The position numbers and the translations under genes were made by a program. Shown here in pieces: positions 1 to 8,330 of a DNA stretch of 64,000 nucleotides. Below the pieces are notes generated by a model, which did no database searches, was not told the origin of the DNA, and worked only from the letters and a program-made list of their open reading frames with translations. The stretch is from contig NZ_AFIG01000003.1 in the NCBI RefSeq assembly GCF_000214595.1, positions 620,001 to 684,000 of the forward strand. The letters are read 5' to 3'. Source of the DNA: Methylophaga thalassica MP (lineage in GTDB: Bacteria; Pseudomonadota; Gammaproteobacteria; Nitrosococcales; Methylophagaceae). How positions within the stretch are numbered: position 1 is the first letter of the stretch; each line of letters opens with the position of its first letter.

Positions 1-1098
1 TGGATCATATTTTTCAGCCACTAACAGTTCACCCGTGACGCGGTCCATGGTGTAACCAAAACCGTTACGGTCAAAGTGGACAGCGGTTTTACGCATTTTG
101 CCTTTCACTTTTTGATCAGCAAGAATGACTTCGTTGATACCGTCATAATCCCACTCATCATGTGGCGTCATTTGGTAAACCCATTTCGCCATACCGGTGT
201 CTAAGTCACGACCCCATAGAGACATTGACCATTTGTTATCACCAGGACGTTGAACCGGGTTCCAGGTAGATGGATTACCTGAACCATAGTAGAACATGTT
301 CAGATCGGGGTCATAAGAAATCCAGCCCCAAGTGGTACCACCACCAATTTTCCATTGGTCACCTTGCCAGGTTTTCAAAGATGAATCTTTGCCAACTGGT
401 TTCAGCATAGACATGGTTTTGCTTGGATCAACTAACATTTCTTTGTCAGGACCTGTGCTGTATGCCGTGTACTGTTCTTTACCATCCAGGCTATAGGCTT
501 TGATATAACCACGTACACCAAACTCACCGCCTGAGATACCGACTAAGACTTTGTCTTTAACAACAAATGCAGCGCCTGTGCTGGTTTCACCTTTTTTAGG
601 ATCACCACGTTTATCAGACCAAACCACTTTGCCGTCTTCAGCATTTAATGCAACAAGTGTTGTATCGGCTTGGTTCAAGAAAATTTTGCCATCGCCATAG
701 CTTAAACCACGGTTAACCGTGTCACAGCACATAACAGGCACTGTTTCATCGTAGTTTTGTTTGGGTTCATATTTCCATTTCATCGCACCATCGTTGTTTA
801 AGTCCAACGCATAAACGATGTTTGGGAAAGGAGTATGGACATACATAGTGTCACCGATAACCAAAGAGTTACCTTCGTGACCACGTAAAACACCGGTTGA
901 GAAAGACCATGCCATGTTTAAATCTTTGACATTGTCTTTGTTGATTTGAGTTAATTCAGAGTAACGTTGGTTGTTGTAGTTACCTGCTGGCATTACCCAG
1001 TTATTCGGATTTTTTTGCATTTCAAGCAATTCATCGGCAGCAGCCAAGCCTGGCACTGCCAATGTCATCATTGCTAATGACAAAGTTTTCAGCTTCAT
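1..1098 (-). CDS. xoxF: Lanthanide-dependent methanol dehydrogenase XoxF (partial, C-terminus off the window)
   Basis: PQQ-dependent periplasmic alcohol dehydrogenase that oxidises methanol to formaldehyde or formate. Only the first 366 codons are present; the reading frame is open to base 1, and the full family length is about 600 residues. Residues 1-20 form a signal peptide. The adjacent cysteines C124-C125 match the vicinal disulfide over PQQ. E192 (GGEFG) and N275 (GSGNP) match metal ligands. The active-site segment HDEWDYDG places the catalytic Asp at D317 and a second Asp at D319. That extra Asp separates lanthanide XoxF enzymes from calcium MxaF enzymes, which have Ala there. The sequence reads like the XoxF5 type, from memory of the family. 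A GGGA ribosome site precedes ATG 1098. It lies downstream of two kinase/regulator pairs and pqqA on the same strand, which fits co-regulation. Confidence 0.95.
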   Translation of the reverse strand, partial: MKLKTLSLAMMTLAVPGLAAADELLEMQKNPNNWVMPAGNYNNQRYSELTQINKDNVKDLNMAWSFSTGVLRGHEGNSLVIGDTMYVHTPFPNIVYALDLNNDGAMKWKYEPKQNYDETVPVMCCDTVNRGLSYGDGKIFLNQADTTLVALNAEDGKVVWSDKRGDPKKGETSTGAAFVVKDKVLVGISGGEFGVRGYIKAYSLDGKEQYTAYSTGPDKEMLVDPSKTMSMLKPVGKDSSLKTWQGDQWKIGGGTTWGWISYDPDLNMFYYGSGNPSTWNPVQRPGDNKWSMSLWGRDLDTGMAKWVYQMTPHDEWDYDGINEVILADQKVKGKMRKTAVHFDRNGFGYTMDRVTGELLVAEKYDP

Positions 1099-1282
1099 TT
1101 TTAATCCCTAGTGTTTGATTACAGAACATGTCGAGAGGAATAACAACGACATGGTTCCCACACTTTATGCTCGTTATGCCCAAGAATCATTACCAAAGAT
1201 TCCCGATTTTAGCGGGAACAAATCGACACAACTTAAGGAAGTAAAACCTAAACTGATGAAATAATTGTCATTTAATCAAAAA
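1099..1282 (-). promoter_or_regulatory. xoxF leader / promoter region
   Basis: This 184-base gap separates the response regulator stop from the xoxF start, both on the minus strand. It holds a 6-bp inverted repeat (TTCCCG/CGGGAA, 1200-1218) with no strong T-run, and the xoxF ribosome site. The gap is long enough for a dedicated xoxF promoter. I cannot fix a -35/-10 pair with confidence. The inverted repeat could be a weak terminator for the upstream regulator or an operator. Confidence 0.35.
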
Positions 1283-1927
1283 TCACTGCTCCGTAATTAC
1301 ACCATATTTCATGGCCAATCTGACCAATTCAACCGGAGAATGAATATCTAGCTTCTGTTTGAGACTTGTTTGGTAATTAGCTACTGTTTTTTGACCGATA
1401 TTTAATCGTCCCGCAATTTCTTCTACTAACTTTCCTTCCGCCAATAAACGGAAAACTTCAAATTCCCGTGAAGTTAATCTTTGCGTCGGGTTATCATCGC
1501 CAGTCAAACTTTGCAAAGCGACTTTTTGTGCCATATCTGCACTCAAAAAGCTTTTGCCTGACGCGACTTCTTTTACTGCCTTAACAAGATCCTCAGCATT
1601 ACCCGATTTTGCTACGTAACCCATGGCGCCAGCGGTCAGCGACTGAATTGCATAGGTCGCATTTTCATGCATAGAGAACATAATGACTCGTGCATCAGGC
1701 CAACGATGAAGAATCCTGCGTAATGCCTCAAGCCCCCCCATACCAGGCATCGACATATCCATCACTAAAACATCCGGACGATTCTCCGGATAAGTTTGAT
1801 AGGCCTGTTCTCCACTCTCCGCTTCAGCAATCACTTTTATGTCTGAATTTTGTTCGAGTAATCGACATAAACCTGATCTGACTACGGCATGGTCATCAGT
1901 CAGCATGACTTTAATTAACTGGCTCAC
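1283..1927 (-). CDS. NarL/LuxR-family response regulator (pair 1)
   Basis: Two-domain cytoplasmic DNA-binding response regulator of 214 residues. The receiver domain spans about residues 5-120, with acidic D11-D12, phospho-acceptor D57 in VMDMSMPG and the conserved lysine in VAKSG. A LuxR-type helix-turn-helix follows at about 150-205 (LTSREFEVFRLLAEGK, then the recognition helix GQKTVANY). It overlaps the upstream kinase gene by four bases (ATGA), so the two are translationally coupled and form a cognate pair. It lies immediately upstream of xoxF and is the best local candidate for a methanol dehydrogenase regulator, comparable to MxaB or MoxX of other methylotrophs; that role is inferred from position. 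It is a clear paralogue of the regulator at 3622-4266. Confidence 0.93.
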   Translation of the reverse strand: MSQLIKVMLTDDHAVVRSGLCRLLEQNSDIKVIAEAESGEQAYQTYPENRPDVLVMDMSMPGMGGLEALRRILHRWPDARVIMFSMHENATYAIQSLTAGAMGYVAKSGNAEDLVKAVKEVASGKSFLSADMAQKVALQSLTGDDNPTQRLTSREFEVFRLLAEGKLVEEIAGRLNIGQKTVANYQTSLKQKLDIHSPVELVRLAMKYGVITEQ

Positions 1928-3267
1928 GCATTATCTCCTTGTTTGGGAACCGTCACATCAATCGTGACGCCTTGATTTAAATTAGATGTAATATCAAAAG
2001 TGCCGCCCACACTGTCTAAGCGTTCTTTCATTCCTGCGAGACCAAAACGCTGTGTGTGCTGTGATGGTTCAAAGCCTTTGCCGTTATCACTCACGGTCAA
2101 ATGAATGGCACGCTTTTCCTCTTTTAAAATGATCCATGCCTGCTTGGCTTTTGAGTGGCGGCTGATATTGGTTAGGCATTCCTGTATGACGCGATATAGT
2201 GTTAATTGGGCATTTTCTTCCAGTGACGAGAACTCACCATCAAATTGATATTCCACTTCAATATTCGGATGTCTTTCACGCCAGCTATCCACTAACTCCT
2301 GCATTGCTGCAATAAAACCTAGTTCATCGAGTCCGCCCGGACGCAAGCGCTGCAGCATGGTTCGCAGAATATCCATCATCAAGCCCACCACTTCATCAAT
2401 CGCCGAAGCACTTTTTTTAGCAGCCTCAAGATCGTTGGTAGACTTAATCACCGAAGCATCAACATGAATTGCCGTCAGATGCTGACCAATTTCATCATGC
2501 AGTTCATGAGCAAGACTTTTTCGCTCAGCTTCCTGCAAACGAATAATCTGTTGTGTCAGGCGATGATTATTACGAATACTGCTTTGTAAGGTTGAAGCCA
2601 TCATGTTGAATTTATGGCTGATACTGGCCATTTCGGGTAATTCAAAAATAGGCAATCTGCTATCCAGATTCCCAGTTTCGATATCAGTCAGCGCAGAAAT
2701 AATCTGATCGATGGGTTTTAAGGCGCGGGCCACTACCAGATAAACCAGAATATTCACAAAGACAAAAAATAATGAAATCATGGTCAATAGTGTTTTCGTC
2801 TCATCCCAGGCCTCGGCTATTTCATTATCAGGCTTAGGTTTTATGACTAACTCACCAATTTTTTGCGAATTCACATAAACCGGCAGTCGCTCAGGTTTTA
2901 AATCATCAAGGGCAGAATACATTTCGCGACCAAACCAGTCAGGATATGGCTTATGGTCGTTACTGGTTTCATCTTCATTACTTTCGATAAGCTGATTATG
3001 CATGCCATAAAATTCGATTCTTAAATGCCTGACTCCCGTGAGTTTATTCAGCATAAAAGGTGACTCAGGCTGCTCTTTAAGCACTTTGTCTTTGAATTTA
3101 AAATGACTTAACTCGGCATTTAGCATGTGTAAGGCGAAGTCCATGGTAGAGGCGACTTCAGCCCTAACATCTTCACGAGCACTATGGATCGCTTTTACTG
3201 CGCCAATCACTAAGATAATTAACAAGACAGCTGTGACGATAAGATTGAGTCTATATCTGAGATTCAT
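1924..3267 (-). CDS. HisKA_3 sensor histidine kinase (pair 1)
   Basis: Membrane sensor kinase of 447 residues, NarX/DegS-like class. A transmembrane helix at about 8-27 and another at about 160-180 bracket a periplasmic sensor domain of about 130 residues. HAMP follows (about 180-235), then the HisKA_3 dimerisation domain with phospho-acceptor H257 in ELHDEIGQ, and a C-terminal HATPase with the G box GLAGMKERL. There is no PAS domain, unlike the paralogous kinase at 4263-5981. It is coupled by ATGA overlap to the response regulator downstream. The ligand cannot be read from the sequence; position next to xoxF and pqqA suggests a C1 or PQQ-related signal. Comparable systems are MoxY of Paracoccus and the Mxb/Mxc kinases. 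Confidence 0.92.
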   Translation of the reverse strand: MNLRYRLNLIVTAVLLIILVIGAVKAIHSAREDVRAEVASTMDFALHMLNAELSHFKFKDKVLKEQPESPFMLNKLTGVRHLRIEFYGMHNQLIESNEDETSNDHKPYPDWFGREMYSALDDLKPERLPVYVNSQKIGELVIKPKPDNEIAEAWDETKTLLTMISLFFVFVNILVYLVVARALKPIDQIISALTDIETGNLDSRLPIFELPEMASISHKFNMMASTLQSSIRNNHRLTQQIIRLQEAERKSLAHELHDEIGQHLTAIHVDASVIKSTNDLEAAKKSASAIDEVVGLMMDILRTMLQRLRPGGLDELGFIAAMQELVDSWRERHPNIEVEYQFDGEFSSLEENAQLTLYRVIQECLTNISRHSKAKQAWIILKEEKRAIHLTVSDNGKGFEPSQHTQRFGLAGMKERLDSVGGTFDITSNLNQGVTIDVTVPKQGDNA

Positions 3268-3360
3268 GCACTAGGACTATGTGAAATAAATAAGCATTCT
3301 AGTATTGCAGTGATGTCTTGGAGATAGGAGAAATTCCCTTTTACAAAAATGACAGACAAA

Positions 3361-3387
3361 AAAAAGCCCCGATTAACGGGGCTTTTT
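3361..3387 (-). terminator. Rho-independent terminator downstream of pqqA
   Basis: A perfect 11-bp stem (AAAAAGCCCCG with CGGGGCTTTTT) around the loop ATTAA. It begins 25 bases after the pqqA stop and lies before the next kinase gene. The A/T tracts make it usable on either strand. It implies a short pqqA transcript and an independent promoter for the kinase/regulator pair downstream. Confidence 0.85.
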
Positions 3388-3411
3388 GACTTTCTTTGAA
3401 AGAAAGGCGTT

Positions 3412-3483
3412 TTAGCGGTTGCAAATATACATTGTTACTTCAAAGCCGAAACGCATGTCTGAGTATTCTGGTTTAGTCCACAT
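3412..3483 (-). CDS. pqqA: PQQ precursor peptide PqqA
   Basis: A 23-codon gene, shorter than usual gene-finder cut-offs. The peptide starts MWTKPEYSDMRF and ends GFEVTMYICNR, the classic PqqA pattern. E15 and Y19 in the EVTMY core are the two residues that PqqE cross-links to build the PQQ skeleton. An AGGAA ribosome site precedes the ATG at 3483. The gene stands alone: no pqqB, pqqC, pqqD or pqqE is next to it, and a strong terminator follows. PQQ is the cofactor of XoxF, whose gene lies 2.3 kb downstream. It sits between two paralogous kinase/regulator pairs. Additional pqqA copies or the pqqBCDE operon are expected elsewhere in the genome. Confidence 0.95.
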   Translation of the reverse strand: MWTKPEYSDMRFGFEVTMYICNR

Positions 3484-3621
3484 AGTCAATTCCTCTTAAT
3501 TGATTCAGTCATTATTGGCTGAATTCCATAGTTCACAGTCTACGGATTTGTGTAAACAATTCAGAGAGGTTTTTACTGGTCATGACTCAGGATTTTTCTG
3601 AATAAACTAAGCAGGATTATC

Positions 3622-4266
3622 TCACGCATCAAGCAAACCACTACGAATTGCCAAACGCGCTAACTCTGCAGAGTTTGAGACATTCAATTTTTGCTTGATA
3701 TTGGTATGATGAGTGCCCACTGTTTTTGGACTTAAATTCAAGATATCCGCAATTTCGTTTACCGTTTTACCTTCCGCCAGCAAACGGAAGACTTCAAACT
3801 CTCGCTGACTCAAAACATCAATCGGATTCTCTGAACCAGTCAGTTTTTGCATGGCTAACTGCTGAGCGATTTCAGGCGCAATACAGGTTTTACCCTGAGC
3901 GACCATTTCTACTGCTCGTAGCATTTCTTCAGGCGCACTGCGTTTGGGAATGAAACCTAACGCCCCTGCCTGCATTGCCCTTGTCGTAAAGACACTATCT
4001 TCATGCACACTGAGGACAAGAATTTTTGCAGAGGGGTCTCTGGCAGTGATCCTTTCTATGGCGCCTACACCACCGATGCCAGGCATAGATATGTCCATAA
4101 CAACAATATCAGGATGATGTTTACTGAAATCCTGAACAGCCTGCTCACCACTACCTGCCTCTGCAATCACCGTAAATTTGTCACCATCTTCCAAAAGTCG
4201 ACGAAATCCTGCTCGCACCAGTTCGTGATCATCAACCAGCAATATTGTTTTTTTATCCAGACTCAT
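3622..4266 (-). CDS. NarL/LuxR-family response regulator (pair 2)
   Basis: A 214-residue response regulator, same length and layout as the one at 1283-1927. The receiver has acidic D12-D13, phospho-acceptor D58 in VMDISMPG and the conserved lysine in IPKRS. The LuxR helix-turn-helix lies at about 150-205 (LSQREFEVFRLLAEGK, SPKTVGTH). It overlaps the upstream kinase by four bases (ATGA). It is the last gene of a run of five translationally coupled or nearly abutting genes (M48 protease, soxY, soxZ, kinase, regulator). It lies just upstream of pqqA, which makes pqqA and xoxF plausible targets; this is inference from position. Confidence 0.93.
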   Translation of the reverse strand: MSLDKKTILLVDDHELVRAGFRRLLEDGDKFTVIAEAGSGEQAVQDFSKHHPDIVVMDISMPGIGGVGAIERITARDPSAKILVLSVHEDSVFTTRAMQAGALGFIPKRSAPEEMLRAVEMVAQGKTCIAPEIAQQLAMQKLTGSENPIDVLSQREFEVFRLLAEGKTVNEIADILNLSPKTVGTHHTNIKQKLNVSNSAELARLAIRSGLLDA

Positions 4267-5981
4267 AATAATCTGTCCGCTCTTAGAGGAATAACCACGC
4301 TGACTTTAACGCCATTGCCTGGCTCACTGGTAAGTTCAAACTCACCCCCGAGGCTGTGAGCACGCTCGCGCATACCCAACAATCCAAAGTCGACGTCAGA
4401 ATGTAGGTCTTTAACAACCATACCTTTACCGTTGTCTTTAATCTCGATAGAAAGATTATCTATATCACTATTACTGGCTTTCTGTGTTTTTACAATAACA
4501 TTGATCTGACTTGCCTCCGCATGTCTGACTGCATTGGTTATTGCTTCCTGCACCACACGGAATACCGTCATATTCATCATTTCATTCAGATTATCTAAAC
4601 GACCTGACACCCGAATATCAAACTGGATATCAGGCTCACGTGCCTGCCAGCTGGTAATCGCTTGCTCAAGTGTCGGCACCAATCCTAAATCATCCAAAGG
4701 ACTCGGGCGTAAACGCGTGATCATATTATGAACTACATCGTATATATGACTCGTCGTATCAATAATAGCCTGGGCACTGTTGAACACTCGCGGTTCGCTC
4801 TGCTCCGTACGATTGCGGATTAATACCGCATCGGTTTTTATCGCTGTCAGGCACTGACCCAACTCATCATGAAGCTCTCTGGCTAAATGACGCCGTTCCG
4901 CTTCTTGTACTTCATCCATATGCTGAGTCAGTAAACGCGTCTCCCTGAGTTGCGTTCTAGCGGCCTCAGCCTGTTTTAGCTCGGTGATATCACGCAGTGT
5001 ACAAATCAGACCAATGACCTGCTGCTCTTTATCAAATAACGGCACCGTTGACATGAGTAAGGCCACTTTTTCGCCATCTGGTCGTAACAGCGTAGTCTCC
5101 ATGTTTTCTGTGATTTCACAGTTTTCTAAAATGGAAGCTATTTTCTGATGAGACTGTTCAAAGCCCAGGTTAGCAAGTGCTTCACCTTTTAACACCAAGG
5201 TTTGTTTGGCAAATAAACGTTCGGCTGTAGAGTTACAAAATGTGATATTACCAGCATGATCCAGTGACAAAATGGCATCGCCGGACTGCCGAACTAACAT
5301 GGCTAAACGTTGATTTTCTGCCATACTCAGTTCCAGCGCCTGACCCATTCTATTGAAGGTATGACTGATTTGATTCATTTCAGTCAGGCTGAAATCCGGC
5401 AGGCGTAAGTGCAAATCGCCTTTCTCAAACGCAGACAAAACTTGCAATAGTCTCTGCAAAGGCCTTAAAAACCAGTCAACACCCCAGTAAAGGAAAATAC
5501 TGACAAATACAAAAGCCACCATACCTAAGGCCAGGATGCTCCGTATATCCATCCAACGGTCACTGATTTCTTGCATTGGCGCAGCATAAATCACCATATG
5601 GCCGGTGCCAAACCGTTTAGAGAGAGGTGTCACTTCGGGAAACAGCACTTTGACAAACCACTCAGGAGGCTCGACTTTGAGTGTTTCATCCGGCTCTCCT
5701 TCGAAAAGAAGCCCCTGCGAATCGAACATCAAAATATGTAAACTTCTTATCTGACTCAGCGCTTTGACCATTTCATGGATTTGCTGGTTGATACCATAAT
5801 CCCGGTTAAGCGGTTTATCGGCTAAGGTCAGAGTAATAAGACGAGCTGCGGCAGCCATCGTATCTTCAACTTCAATCTGAACAGATTTTCGTGCGTTAGT
5901 AATCAGAACACCGGTACTGGCGAGTAATGCCACCAGTAAGAGCACGGTAAAAAACAGATTAACTTTTAACTTAAGACTCAT
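4263..5981 (-). CDS. PAS-containing HisKA_3 sensor histidine kinase (pair 2)
   Basis: A 572-residue membrane sensor kinase. Transmembrane helices at about 8-28 and 148-168 flank a periplasmic domain. HAMP follows (about 170-222), then a PAS domain (about 225-345), HisKA_3 with phospho-acceptor H371 in ELHDELGQ, and a HATPase ending GLLGMRERAHS. It resembles the pair-1 kinase outside the extra PAS domain, so the two pairs look like an old duplication. Its ATG overlaps the soxZ stop by four bases, and its stop overlaps the regulator start by four. This coupling to a SoxYZ carrier is the odd point: the kinase may sense a sulfur or quinoprotein-related state through SoxYZ, which is inference only. 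Confidence 0.92.
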   Translation of the reverse strand: MSLKLKVNLFFTVLLLVALLASTGVLITNARKSVQIEVEDTMAAAARLITLTLADKPLNRDYGINQQIHEMVKALSQIRSLHILMFDSQGLLFEGEPDETLKVEPPEWFVKVLFPEVTPLSKRFGTGHMVIYAAPMQEISDRWMDIRSILALGMVAFVFVSIFLYWGVDWFLRPLQRLLQVLSAFEKGDLHLRLPDFSLTEMNQISHTFNRMGQALELSMAENQRLAMLVRQSGDAILSLDHAGNITFCNSTAERLFAKQTLVLKGEALANLGFEQSHQKIASILENCEITENMETTLLRPDGEKVALLMSTVPLFDKEQQVIGLICTLRDITELKQAEAARTQLRETRLLTQHMDEVQEAERRHLARELHDELGQCLTAIKTDAVLIRNRTEQSEPRVFNSAQAIIDTTSHIYDVVHNMITRLRPSPLDDLGLVPTLEQAITSWQAREPDIQFDIRVSGRLDNLNEMMNMTVFRVVQEAITNAVRHAEASQINVIVKTQKASNSDIDNLSIEIKDNGKGMVVKDLHSDVDFGLLGMRERAHSLGGEFELTSEPGNGVKVSVVIPLRADRLL

Positions 5982-6295
5982 CGTAACTCAGTTTCTGTTA
6001 CGCCCTTAGCGCCCAGATTATCGACCCAGCGAATCATAATCTTATCGCCAACGGCTCCTCCCGCCAATTGAAAAGAGAAATAAGGATTACGAGCCGTTGC
6101 CGTGCCACATTTTATCGCCATCACCTCGTTACCATTTCGCCAGCAACGAATATCCTGAATAAATTGGGCTGGAATCAACTCACCGTTTTCATCCTTACCT
6201 CTACCGGTATGCATCGGATGGGCGAGTAATACTCTAACGGTCGTATCGCCTTCTTTTAGTTTGGCACGAATCCGGTCTCGGGCAGTTATGGCCAT
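5978..6295 (-). CDS. soxZ: SoxZ-family sulfur carrier subunit
   Basis: A 105-residue SoxZ homologue with the immunoglobulin-like fold of SoxYZ, including HPMHTGRGKDENG and GTATARNPYFSF, typical of SoxZ. SoxZ pairs with SoxY in the periplasm and holds the carrier that bears sulfur intermediates. I chose ATG 6295, which shares one base with the soxY stop (TGATG), over an in-frame ATG at 6304 inside soxY. There is no signal peptide; SoxZ is normally exported as a complex with SoxY. No soxAX, soxB or soxCD lies in the window, so a full thiosulfate pathway is not shown here. The following kinase gene overlaps its stop by four bases. Confidence 0.92.
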   Translation of the reverse strand: MAITARDRIRAKLKEGDTTVRVLLAHPMHTGRGKDENGELIPAQFIQDIRCWRNGNEVMAIKCGTATARNPYFSFQLAGGAVGDKIMIRWVDNLGAKGVTETELR

Positions 6296-6783
6296 CAGGC
6301 ACATCCTCCAATATCAACTGAGATGTCACGTGAGGTTTGATAAAGCTTGCCATCGGCACGAATGACAGCAATGATTTTTGAATCTTCCGCCACTTTTATC
6401 ATGCTTTTGAATGGCAGTTTTACACCTTCTGTGAGTTCGATACTCATTGCTAATGGATTGGGATTTTTATCCACGAGAATAGCAATCCGTTCTATATTCT
6501 CCAAACTGGATATCACCTCAAATGGCACAGAGGCGCCATTAACGGCGTAGCTAGGTGGTGAGCCCACTTTAAAACTCACTTTATCTTCTGGAATATCTTG
6601 TGCCTGTCCTAATAAGGCAAGCAGCGCATCCTCAACCGTATCCGCCGTAAAGGCATCAGAGGGCCAATGTGCCAGTACGCGTTTTGGAGCCAGCAAGCCA
6701 GTACTGGCCACCAATGCCAATGTAGATGCTGAAATAGCACTTTTCAAAAACTGTCTGCGTCGCTTGTCGGCATTCTCCGTCAT
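6295..6783 (-). CDS. soxY: SoxY-family sulfur carrier protein, Tat-exported
   Basis: A 162-residue SoxY homologue. The N-terminus has a twin-arginine signal (RRRQFLK, then a hydrophobic stretch to about residue 38). The last residues are DIGGCA, placing the carrier cysteine at C161. Canonical SoxY ends GGCGG, so this tail is shortened and altered, though the Cys remains. SoxYZ carries sulfur species covalently on that Cys. A related family of SoxYZ-like carriers occurs beside quinoprotein dehydrogenases, and that context exists here. It starts 4 bases after the M48 protease gene and overlaps soxZ by one base. The operon mates point to signalling or quinoprotein support as much as to thiosulfate oxidation. 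Confidence 0.92.
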   Translation of the reverse strand: MTENADKRRRQFLKSAISASTLALVASTGLLAPKRVLAHWPSDAFTADTVEDALLALLGQAQDIPEDKVSFKVGSPPSYAVNGASVPFEVISSLENIERIAILVDKNPNPLAMSIELTEGVKLPFKSMIKVAEDSKIIAVIRADGKLYQTSRDISVDIGGCA

Positions 6784-6786
6784 TAT

Positions 6787-8229
6787 TTAATTTTCCATCT
6801 CACTCATCGCATTCTCAACTTCCCGCAATCTTGAAGCAATTTTGGAAAGTTGATATTCATCATGACCAGCCGCCTCTGCAGCCAGGTGCAATTGATCTGC
6901 AGCGGCCTTCAGTAAGCCTGACTGATAGTAATACTCAGCAAGCCATGCATGCGACTCGCTTTTTTGCCCCATATCACCTTTCGCCTGGGCCATTAGCTTA
7001 TATATCTGCCGTCCTGTCTCACCCAGCTCAATCTGGGTCTGTAATAGCTTAGCCGCTTTATCGGGTCTGCCTGTTGTTAACAAGGCATGCACCTCATTCA
7101 GCGTCAATGCACGATCGTCAGGATATAGACGCTGATTGTCTTCATAAATCGCCAGGGCTGCATCGACACGACCTATTGATAATTCAATATCTGCCAACGC
7201 CAATTGATAGGCCAAACGATCAGGCTCTTTCTCAATCAATGGCATCAAACGCTGACGCGCTAGGGTGTATTGTGCACTCTTCATTAATGCCAGCACATAA
7301 CCATAATTCAGCGGATCTTTATTTTCTGGTTTATCTTCCGTTAATTGCTGTTGATAATACTTAATCAAATCCTGACTATCCTGCGCCGTCATCACACGAA
7401 GCTTTTCTCTGACTAAGTAAAACTGCTCATGATCTGAAAGCCTTGGTTTTACCTTATATTGAGATGCACGACCTCTAGCATCGGCTATACGTGATGTGGT
7501 GACTGGGTGAGTTCGTAAAAACTCTGGAATCGCATCGCCACCATAAAAGCGACTCGCTTGCTGGAGCTTTTCAAAAAAACTGGGCATCGCATCAGGATTA
7601 AACCCTGATTTAACTAATGTCTGCATCCCTATATTGTCAGCTTCTGCCTCATTCGCCCTGGTATAGTCAATCTGACTCTGAATACTCCCTGCCTGCACTG
7701 CCATGATCGCCGCCGAACCGGCTTTAGGATCAGCGGCACCCAACAGTGCTGCAGCAATCATGGCAGCTGTTCGGGGAATCGTCATCCGTTTTGAATTTTC
7801 AAAGCTTCTCAATATATGGCGTTGCGTGATATGCGCAATCTCATGCGACATTACCGAAGCCAGCTCATCTTCATTTGCTGCGGTCAGAATCAAGCCTGAA
7901 TTGACACCTACATACCCACCTGGCGTAGCAAACGCATTTACAGTAGCGTCAGGAACAACAAAAAAAGTGTAGTTCAAATTAGGTTCATTACTATTAGAAG
8001 CCAATCGGTAACCTAAGGACTGAATATAACTATTCACCTCAGGATCTTCTACCAAGTCAGTGCTTTGTTGTAAGCGCCAGAAAAACGCCTGACCAATCTC
8101 CTGCTCTTCTCGAGGAGAAATCAATTCACCTGCGCTATCCCCCATTTCAGGTAAGGCAATATCCAGCGCCCAGCCACTACTAAGATGACTGAAAAAAACT
8201 AAACTTACGATTTGAAATATTGTTCTCAT
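6787..8229 (-). CDS. bepA: Periplasmic M48 metalloprotease with TPR domain (BepA-like)
   Basis: A zinc metalloprotease of the BepA/YfgC group, which handles outer-membrane protein assembly in the periplasm. A signal peptide covers about residues 1-22, ending in a GWALD-type cleavage region. The M48 catalytic motif HEIAH lies in the N-terminal half, with the second glutamate in the NEAEAD segment. The C-terminal 200 residues form TPR-like repeats. I chose ATG 8229 because it opens a clean signal peptide; a GTG at 8259 adds ten non-signal residues. The length, 480 residues, suits the family. It is the first gene of the soxYZ-kinase-regulator run, with a 3-base gap to soxY. Why a protease heads this operon is not clear. 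Confidence 0.88.
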   Translation of the reverse strand: MRTIFQIVSLVFFSHLSSGWALDIALPEMGDSAGELISPREEQEIGQAFFWRLQQSTDLVEDPEVNSYIQSLGYRLASNSNEPNLNYTFFVVPDATVNAFATPGGYVGVNSGLILTAANEDELASVMSHEIAHITQRHILRSFENSKRMTIPRTAAMIAAALLGAADPKAGSAAIMAVQAGSIQSQIDYTRANEAEADNIGMQTLVKSGFNPDAMPSFFEKLQQASRFYGGDAIPEFLRTHPVTTSRIADARGRASQYKVKPRLSDHEQFYLVREKLRVMTAQDSQDLIKYYQQQLTEDKPENKDPLNYGYVLALMKSAQYTLARQRLMPLIEKEPDRLAYQLALADIELSIGRVDAALAIYEDNQRLYPDDRALTLNEVHALLTTGRPDKAAKLLQTQIELGETGRQIYKLMAQAKGDMGQKSESHAWLAEYYYQSGLLKAAADQLHLAAEAAGHDEYQLSKIASRLREVENAMSEMEN

Positions 8230-8330
8230 AAGCCAAATAGACCCGCCAGTAAGGTACACGGTTCCAGTGAGACACTGAATATAAATCCGTTTATCATTGC
8301 ATCATTCTAAGAAAAAATGGGATAAGTAGT

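Noticed and set aside
1-1098. Calcium-dependent MxaF as the identity of the edge gene
   Set aside because: The Asp two residues after the catalytic Asp (DYD) is the XoxF mark; MxaF has Ala there, and no mxaG/mxaJ/mxaI-like gene is beside it within the window.
1690-1881. Open frame on the plus strand inside response regulator 1
   Set aside because: It lies wholly within a well-supported gene on the other strand and has no recognisable domain.
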